Source: JBBQER01 sp052148155 (GTDB lineage Bacteria; Actinomycetota; Acidimicrobiia; IMCC26256; PALSA-610). From it: a stretch of 9,893 bases of DNA. A program made the translations under genes and the position numbers. How positions within the stretch are numbered: the first letter of the stretch is position 1; each line of letters begins with the position of its first letter. The stretch spans positions 1 to 9,893 of the forward strand of contig JBKQIY010000155.1 in assembly GCA_052148155.1 (NCBI GenBank), given 5' to 3'. Shown piece after piece: positions 5,601-9,893 of the stretch. The notes under the pieces were generated by a model. That model made no database searches, was not told where the DNA came from, and was given only the letters and a program-made list of their open reading frames with translations.

Positions 5601-6818
5601 CTACTTCTTCGGGATCAGATTCGAGGAGTTGAAGACGCCGTACATCGCCGAGATCAACGCCACCGCGACGAAGCCGACGATCAAGCCCATGAAGATGATC
5701 ACGGCCGGCTCGAACAGCGATGTCAGCTTCTTGAGCTTGTACTCAAGCTCCCGCCCGTAGTAGGTGGCGGCGCTTTCGAGCTGAATGTCGAGTGTTCCGG
5801 TGTCCTCTCCGACTCGCATCATCTGCCCGGCGGCGCGGGGGAACAGCTGCGTGTCGATGATCGGTTCGGCCAGACCCTCGCCTTCGAGCATGCGGTCCCG
5901 GGCGCTTTCAAGTCCGGTTTCGAACACCTTGTTGTTGGCGCCCTGGATCGCGGCATTGAGCGTCTCCGGGAGCGGCACGCCGGCTTTGACCATCGCGCCG
6001 ACGATCCGGCACACCCGCTCGGTGACGGCGAACAGCACCACTTCTTTGACCAGCGGCACCCGCAGGAAGATCCGGTCGCGGATAAGCCGACCCTTGGCGG
6101 ATTTGTGCATCCAAGCGATGACCGCCACAAACGCCACGAACATGGTCACCCACACGTACCAAAGCGACTGCGCACCCGATGACATGTCGATCAGGAGCCG
6201 GGTCGGTAACGGCAGCTTCGCTTGGAGGTTCTTGAAGAACACCACGAACTTCGGCATGACCCACACCGCCAGGATCACCGTGGTCAGAATCGACATACCG
6301 AAGATCACCATCGGGTAGAGCATGGCGGCTTTGATCTTGCTCTTCGAGTCGAGGTCGCGCTCGATGTAGCCCGACAGCTGTTCGAGCGACACGTCGAGCT
6401 GCCCGGTGAGCTCGGCCGACCTCAAGATCCCGATGTAGTACGGCGGGAAGACCTTCGCGTGTTCGGCGATGGCTTCCGAGAACGGCACGCCGGCGTTGAT
6501 CTGCTCGCGCATCGTCGCGACGATTTGGCGGAAACGTTTGTTGTTCGAGCCTTCCTCGACGACTTCGAGCGCTTCGGTGATCGGAATGCCGGTCCGCACA
6601 AACGCTGCCATCTGGCGCGAGAAGTGCATGATCTCCTGGCGGGGGATGCGCTGCGGCGACAGCTCGAGCTCGGTGAAGCCTTTCTTCTGCTTGACGTGTT
6701 TGACCTCGAGGTTGCGCATGAGGAGCTGGTTGCGCAGCGCGTCTTCGCTCGACGCCTCGAGCTGTTCTTTGATCTCGGATCCGTCCGGTCCGACGGCGAC
6801 GTAACGATACGTGGGCAT
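5601..6818 (-). CDS. pilC: Type IV pilus / type II secretion inner-membrane platform protein PilC (GspF family)
   Basis: Polytopic inner-membrane protein (405 residues, usual length) that forms the platform on which the PilB motor drives pilin polymerisation. The N-terminal YRYVAVGPDGSEIKEQLEA at 4-22 is the family signature. Two T2SSF domains follow: about 66-190 (MHFSRQMAAFVRTGIPITEAL, LRSAELTGQLD) and about 268-390 (ERVCRIVGAMVKAGVPLPETL, MRVGEDTGTLD). Membrane segments lie at about 168-190, 218-237 and 371-392. The start is the ATG of MPTYRYVAV, 21 bases after the pilB stop, so the two genes form an operon. In classical clusters pilT sits between pilB and pilC; here it does not. By family alone GspF of a type II secretion system is an alternative, but no secretin or other Gsp gene is present in the window. 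Confidence 0.95.
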   Translation of the reverse strand: MPTYRYVAVGPDGSEIKEQLEASSEDALRNQLLMRNLEVKHVKQKKGFTELELSPQRIPRQEIMHFSRQMAAFVRTGIPITEALEVVEEGSNNKRFRQIVATMREQINAGVPFSEAIAEHAKVFPPYYIGILRSAELTGQLDVSLEQLSGYIERDLDSKSKIKAAMLYPMVIFGMSILTTVILAVWVMPKFVVFFKNLQAKLPLPTRLLIDMSSGAQSLWYVWVTMFVAFVAVIAWMHKSAKGRLIRDRIFLRVPLVKEVVLFAVTERVCRIVGAMVKAGVPLPETLNAAIQGANNKVFETGLESARDRMLEGEGLAEPIIDTQLFPRAAGQMMRVGEDTGTLDIQLESAATYYGRELEYKLKKLTSLFEPAVIIFMGLIVGFVAVALISAMYGVFNSSNLIPKK

Positions 6819-6839
6819 GGGGTCCTCGTCCTCAGCGGA

Positions 6840-9017
6840 TCAAAGCACGTACACGGTGCGAAGCACCTCGGCGATGGTCGTCTTGTCTTCGGTGACGAGG
6901 CGAATGGCCTGGTCGCGCAGCGTCGTCATGCCCTGCTCGATCGCCAGCGCTCGGAGCTGCGCGTGCGGCGCGTCGGTGACGATGAGCTCTTTCATCTCGT
7001 CGGTCACCGCCAAGACCTCGTATATACCGATACGGTCGAAGTAACCGGTGTGCCCGCAAAAGTTGCAGCCCACACCGGCGACGAAGTCCTTTTTTTCGGG
7101 CGATCCGCCGCCGCGCTCGAAGAAGGAACGCTCTTCGGCTGTGGGCGAGTACGGCTCGACACAGTGCTCGCACATGTGGCGAACCAGCCGCTGGCCGACC
7201 ACACCGAGCAGCGACGACGCGATCAGAAACGGTTCGATGCCCATGTCCATGAAGCGGTGCAAAGCTGAGGTCGCATCGGTCGCGTGCAGTGACGACACGA
7301 CGAAGTGGCCGGTGAGCGCTGCTTGGGTCGCGATCCGCGCCGTCTCGACGTCACGGATCTCGCCGACCAGGATCGCGTCGGGGTCCTGGCGGAGTACCGA
7401 ACGTAGACAGTTCGCGAAGGTCAGACCGGCCGGTTCGTTGATCTGAATCTGATTGATCGTTGGGAAGACGTACTCGATCGGATCCTCGATCGTCACGAGG
7501 TTGATTTCGTCACTGTTGATCGCGGTGAGGGTCGCGTACAAGGTGGTGGTCTTACCCGAGCCGGTCGGGCCGGCGCAGATGACCATGCCGTACGGAGACT
7601 TGATCAGGTCGTAGTAGCGCGCGTAGGTCTCGGCCGACATGCCGAGCGCGGGCAGTTCGATCACCGCGCGTGTCTTGTCGAGGATGCGCATCACGCATTT
7701 CTCGCCGAACGCGGTCGGCATGGTCGACACTCGAACGTCGAGCTCGAGGTTGCCGATCGTGACTGCCATCTGTCCGTCCTGCGGACGACGGCGCTCGACG
7801 ATGTTCATGTCGGACATGACCTTGATCCGACTGAGCAGCGAAGGGCCCATCGGTCCGGGCAGTGTCGTGATCTGGTGCAGCGCACCATCGGTGCGAACCC
7901 GCACCCGTACCGTGTCGCCCATCGGCTCGATATGCACGTCGGACGCGCGGTCGTGGACGGCCTGCTCGAGGATGACGTTCACGATCTTGACGACCGGCGC
8001 GTTCTCGTCGACGACGGTCTGCACGACCGTGTCGGGCGCCTGCGACGCCTTGCGGGCCTCGAGTCGCGCTTCGAAGATGCGCAACGCATCGCCGAGATCG
8101 GCCGACGGTGCGTAACACCGGTCGAGGGCCTGTTCGAGATCGCTCCGCACCGCGAGCTTGACCCGTACCAGCGATCCGAGGAGCTCGATGAGTTGCTTGT
8201 CCAGGTTCTCGATCAGCGGGTCGGCGACCGCGACTTCGACGCGAGTGCCGTCGCGGTGCAGCGGAAGCGCGCCGAGGCGTCGGGCGTCTTCTTCGCTCAT
8301 GAGCGCGACGACTTCGGGAGCCAGCTCGGCGCGGCTGAGGTCGACGACTTCCAGGCCGAGTTGCTCGGCGAGCACGTCGGTGAGGGCACGTTCGCCGAGC
8401 AGTCCGAGCTCGACGAGAAGATTGCCCAGTCGCTTGCCGGAGGCGGTCTGCTTCGTCAACGCTTCGCCGAGCTGGTCTTCGGACACGAGGCCGCGTCCGA
8501 CGAGCAGCTCACCCAGCGGGCGGCCGCTGTGGTGCGGACCGTCGTCGGCGACGGCCGGCTCGTCCGAGTTCGGCCGGGCCGTGCCGTGCGGCTCGGTGGC
8601 GGGCGCGGCGGTGGCGTGGCGGGCGGCCTTGGCTGCCCGTTTTTTGTCTCGCGCGACGTCGCCGCGGCTCTCGGCCGGGGGCGTTGTCGTCGGGGCGGCG
8701 GGCGGCGGAACCGGAGGTGGGACAACCATGACCGGTGGCGGTGTGACGACCGGCTCGACGGGGGCGGGCGCGCCGTCCGCTTCGGGCTGGATGTCGGTGT
8801 CGTGGGCTTGGTCGGGCAACAGCGTGTCGCCTTCGGTCGCGGTGGGCGCCGAGTCGGGCGACGTCTGCGAAGTCGGCGAGGCGACAGGCTCGGTGTGTGC
8901 GCGGTCGCCGCGGGTGACGTCGTCGTCGACGAAGTCGCCGACCTGCGCTTCGAACGGGTTGTCGTTGGGCGGTCGAGCGTCGTCAGCGAGATCCGAACGG
9001 GTTCGGGTCAGTCGCAT
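6840..9017 (-). CDS. pilB: Type IV pilus assembly ATPase PilB with MshEN domain and long disordered N-terminus
   Basis: Cytoplasmic hexameric motor (725 residues, longer than the usual 550-580) that powers pilus extension through PilC. Residues 1-165 are low-complexity, with a Pro-rich tract (88-116) and a basic/Ala patch (121-143). Residues 167-219 are an MshEN domain with two 24-residue motifs (167-190 and 196-219) five residues apart, the arrangement known to bind cyclic di-GMP in MshE. The ATPase core follows: RASDVHIEP 357-365, Walker A GPTGSGKT 483-490, IEDPIEY 510-516, Walker B DPDAILVGEIRD 545-556, His box SSLHATDA 575-582, and zinc cysteines C616, C619, C651 and C654. AAGGGAC about seven bases upstream of the ATG is a possible ribosome binding site but lies in a hairpin. 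It is co-directional with pilC. PilT is excluded by the N-terminal domain and zinc site. Confidence 0.95.
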   Translation of the reverse strand: MRLTRTRSDLADDARPPNDNPFEAQVGDFVDDDVTRGDRAHTEPVASPTSQTSPDSAPTATEGDTLLPDQAHDTDIQPEADGAPAPVEPVVTPPPVMVVPPPVPPPAAPTTTPPAESRGDVARDKKRAAKAARHATAAPATEPHGTARPNSDEPAVADDGPHHSGRPLGELLVGRGLVSEDQLGEALTKQTASGKRLGNLLVELGLLGERALTDVLAEQLGLEVVDLSRAELAPEVVALMSEEDARRLGALPLHRDGTRVEVAVADPLIENLDKQLIELLGSLVRVKLAVRSDLEQALDRCYAPSADLGDALRIFEARLEARKASQAPDTVVQTVVDENAPVVKIVNVILEQAVHDRASDVHIEPMGDTVRVRVRTDGALHQITTLPGPMGPSLLSRIKVMSDMNIVERRRPQDGQMAVTIGNLELDVRVSTMPTAFGEKCVMRILDKTRAVIELPALGMSAETYARYYDLIKSPYGMVICAGPTGSGKTTTLYATLTAINSDEINLVTIEDPIEYVFPTINQIQINEPAGLTFANCLRSVLRQDPDAILVGEIRDVETARIATQAALTGHFVVSSLHATDATSALHRFMDMGIEPFLIASSLLGVVGQRLVRHMCEHCVEPYSPTAEERSFFERGGGSPEKKDFVAGVGCNFCGHTGYFDRIGIYEVLAVTDEMKELIVTDAPHAQLRALAIEQGMTTLRDQAIRLVTEDKTTIAEVLRTVYVL

Positions 9018-9155
9018 GGTTCAGTCCCTTGCGGGACGCGCCCGCGGGGGCACGCTCGTGGTCGCACTCGGCACATCAGGACCCTTTCCGCTGAGCCGGA
9101 GGCTCGTGCCTCCCGCCCACGCCTCAGGTTTCTCTTCGGCGCGTCTTGGGTCCGA
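9018..9155 (-). promoter_or_regulatory. Structured 5' leader of pilB, candidate cis-regulatory RNA
   Basis: Non-coding stretch before pilB rich in complementary segments on the transcribed (minus) strand. An outer helix is GGACCC (9148-9153) with GGGTCC (9079-9084). Inside lie CTGAG (9123-9127) with CTCAG (9091-9095) and a hairpin GGAGGC-ACGA-GCCTCC (9098-9113). GGCACG (9105-9110) can instead pair with CGTGCC (9049-9054), which would break that hairpin. Next to the start codon GTCCC-GCAA-GGGAC (9024-9037) forms a GNRA-capped hairpin covering the probable ribosome binding site. The pairings are seen directly; a switch function is inference, and no known riboswitch class could be matched by eye. 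Confidence 0.45.
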
Positions 9156-9159
9156 CTCC

Positions 9160-9166
9160 ATACTTA
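9160..9166 (-). promoter_or_regulatory. Candidate -10 box for pilB
   Basis: The A/T patch reading TAAGTAT on the minus strand is the only A/T-rich spot in this GC-rich intergenic region. A start site about seven bases downstream would begin the transcript right at the outer helix of the structured leader. No -35 hexamer was recognised at 16-18 bases, so this is weak evidence. Confidence 0.3.
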
Positions 9167-9215
9167 TTGGTCGAGATCGCCGCTGGCTGCACCTTTCGGG
9201 CGGATCGCGGCTGTT

Positions 9216-9241
9216 GTCTGGTTCGGTCGTCTGGTTCAGTC
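9216..9241. repeat. 13-bp imperfect tandem duplication across the end of the HAD gene
   Basis: GTCTGGTTCGGTC (9216-9228) is followed directly by GTCTGGTTCAGTC (9229-9241), differing at one base. The second copy contains the stop codon and last codon of the HAD-family gene. Ten bases of it, TGGTTCAGTC, recur at 9017-9026 over the pilB start and leader, so related copies bracket the leader. It is probably a local slippage product; no function is apparent. Confidence 0.6.
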
Positions 9242-9724
9242 GTAGTAGCCGGAGTGCACGTACAGGCAGGGAATGCCCTCGGCGCGGAACATCTCGACGT
9301 TTCGGCGGTCGTCCTCGAACGCGAGCCGGAGCTCGAATCCAGCCGTTCGGAGCTCCCAGACGGTGAGCTCTTTGAAGTCGCGGGCAAGTTCGTAGTCGCC
9401 CCACGGCCGCATGATCAGAAGGTCCCAGCGGATGTCGTAGCGTCGCAGCCACGCCTCGGTCAGGTGGTGGACCCGGTGCGGGCGGGCCGTGAGCAGGACG
9501 ATCTGCAGCTGCGGGTCCAACAGCTCGAGGACGGTTCGGACCTCCTCGATGACCCGATCTTCACCGCAGGCGTCGAAGAACGACCGCCAGTCCTGGCGGG
9601 GCGACTCGAGATAGTGCTGTCGGCGGGAGGCATCGGAGAGCACGCCGTCGATGTCGACAACGACCGCGGCGCTGGGCTCGAGCGCGTTGGCGCGCCAGGT
9701 CCAGTGTTCGGGGAGGGAACGCAC
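9236..9724 (-). CDS. HAD-superfamily phosphatase, polynucleotide 3'-phosphatase-like
   Basis: Predicted 162-residue cytosolic HAD phosphohydrolase. The nucleophile motif is VVDIDGVLSD at 22-31 (D24, D26), followed by RRQHYLE and DWRSFFDACGED. Motif II is IVLLTARP at 75-82 (T79), a candidate motif III lysine is K118 in RDFKEL, and motif IV is AFEDDRRNVEMFRAEGI at 135-151. The arrangement (DGxLxD, HYL, DWxxFFxxC, LLTARP, RPWGDY) resembles the phosphatase half of phage-type PseT polynucleotide kinases, so the substrate may be a nucleic-acid 3'-phosphate or a nucleotide, but no kinase domain is attached. The start is the GTG at 9722-9724, since no ATG lies before the catalytic motif; its ribosome binding site is weak. 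It lies 26 bases after the acs stop, which suggests co-transcription. The C-terminus GYYD* falls in a 13-bp tandem repeat. Confidence 0.82.
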   Translation of the reverse strand: MRSLPEHWTWRANALEPSAAVVVDIDGVLSDASRRQHYLESPRQDWRSFFDACGEDRVIEEVRTVLELLDPQLQIVLLTARPHRVHHLTEAWLRRYDIRWDLLIMRPWGDYELARDFKELTVWELRTAGFELRLAFEDDRRNVEMFRAEGIPCLYVHSGYYD

Positions 9725-9750
9725 CCGGGGAGTATTGCCGCTCTGGTGGC

Positions 9751-9893
9751 TCAGTCCTCGGTAGGACCGGCGGCGAGGTAGCGCGCCTTGATGCCGTCGA
9801 CCACCGTCGGATCTGCGAGGGTCGTCGTGTCACCGAGCGCCTGATCCTGCGCGACGTCACGCAGAAGCCGGCGCATGATCTTGCCGGAGCGGG
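9751..9893 (-). CDS. acs: Acetyl-CoA synthetase, C-terminal 46 residues (5' end outside window)
   Basis: Only the end of the gene is in view. The translation RSGKIMRRLLRDVAQDQALG is the conserved C-terminus of AMP-forming acetyl-CoA synthetase: the catalytic lysine in the RSGK motif is the one regulated by reversible acetylation in Acs enzymes. DTTTLADPTVVDGIK follows, as in Acs proteins. The enzyme makes acetyl-CoA from acetate, ATP and CoA in the cytosol. A propionyl-CoA synthetase or another acyl-CoA synthetase of the same family is possible, but the GDTTTLADP ending favours Acs. The HAD-family gene starts 26 bases downstream. Confidence 0.88.
   Translation of the reverse strand, partial: RSGKIMRRLLRDVAQDQALGDTTTLADPTVVDGIKARYLAAGPTED

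Noticed and set aside
6222..7268. Plus-strand open frame of 348 codons across the pilB-pilC junction
   Set aside because: Antisense to two clear genes and without recognisable motifs.
9090..9115. Possible cyclic di-GMP-I (GEMM) riboswitch core because GCCTCCGG occurs before pilB
   Set aside because: The short match recalls part of the class I aptamer, but the other conserved blocks (the GGGCAAACC-like and GGTAGCGGGG-like segments) are not found at suitable positions; kept only as an unclassified structured leader.
7875..9245. Plus-strand open frame of 456 codons opposite pilB
   Set aside because: Low-complexity Arg/Gly/Val translation antisense to a well-supported pilB; GC-rich frames stay open by chance.
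1..9893. CRISPR arrays, insertion sequences, prophage or attachment sites
   Set aside because: No regularly spaced repeats, transposase or integrase motifs, or terminal inverted repeats were seen. I saw no duplicated tRNA 3' end by eye, although a computed search would be needed to be sure.

Overview
The window is visibly GC-rich with strongly C/G-ending codons in most genes and looks like an actinobacterial chromosome. The EF-Tu P-loop reads GHIDHGK, as in many actinobacterial EF-Tu proteins, and tRNA-Thr and tRNA-Met sit together just before a translation-gene cluster, as in mycobacteria. The pilB/pilC pair together with a phosphinothricin-type acetyltransferase, YajQ and HtpX would fit a deep-branching, Acidimicrobiia-like lineage. 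That placement is inference, because no rRNA or marker search was possible.

Layout, left to right. Positions 1-1414 hold a minus-strand unit tRNA-Thr(GGT), tRNA-Met(CAT), tuf; tuf loses only the last base of its stop codon at the window edge. A divergent intergenic region (1415-1635) separates this from a plus-strand GNAT acetyltransferase of the PAT type. That gene is tail to tail with a minus-strand metallo-beta-lactamase-fold hydrolase (2145-3014), whose upstream region carries an 18-bp palindrome. A minus-strand tRNA-Tyr(GTA) (3151-3233) is divergent from a plus-strand pair: yajQ and a 270-aa GNAT protein. The pair converges on htpX (minus) with one base between the stop codons. The right third is a minus-strand series: the acs C-terminus (cut by the window edge), a HAD/polynucleotide-phosphatase-like gene, a roughly 220-bp non-coding leader, pilB, pilC, then htpX.

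Functional themes. The left end is translation machinery. The right end encodes the cytoplasmic ATPase and the inner-membrane platform protein of a type IV pilus or type II secretion-like machine, without an obvious pilT, prepilin or peptidase in view. PilB has an MshEN domain with both 24-residue cyclic-di-GMP-type motifs separated by exactly five residues, and YajQ belongs to a family described as binding cyclic di-GMP, so two possible readers of that messenger lie within 6 kb.

The most interesting unexplained stretch is the leader before pilB (about 9018-9155). It has nested and mutually exclusive helices and a GNRA-capped hairpin covering the probable ribosome binding site. A second oddity is tuf, whose codon choice (CAT, TAT, GGT, TTG, GTG, ACG) is quite unlike that of its C-ending neighbours. 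I saw no insertion sequence, prophage or CRISPR array, and no clearly new multi-gene system.
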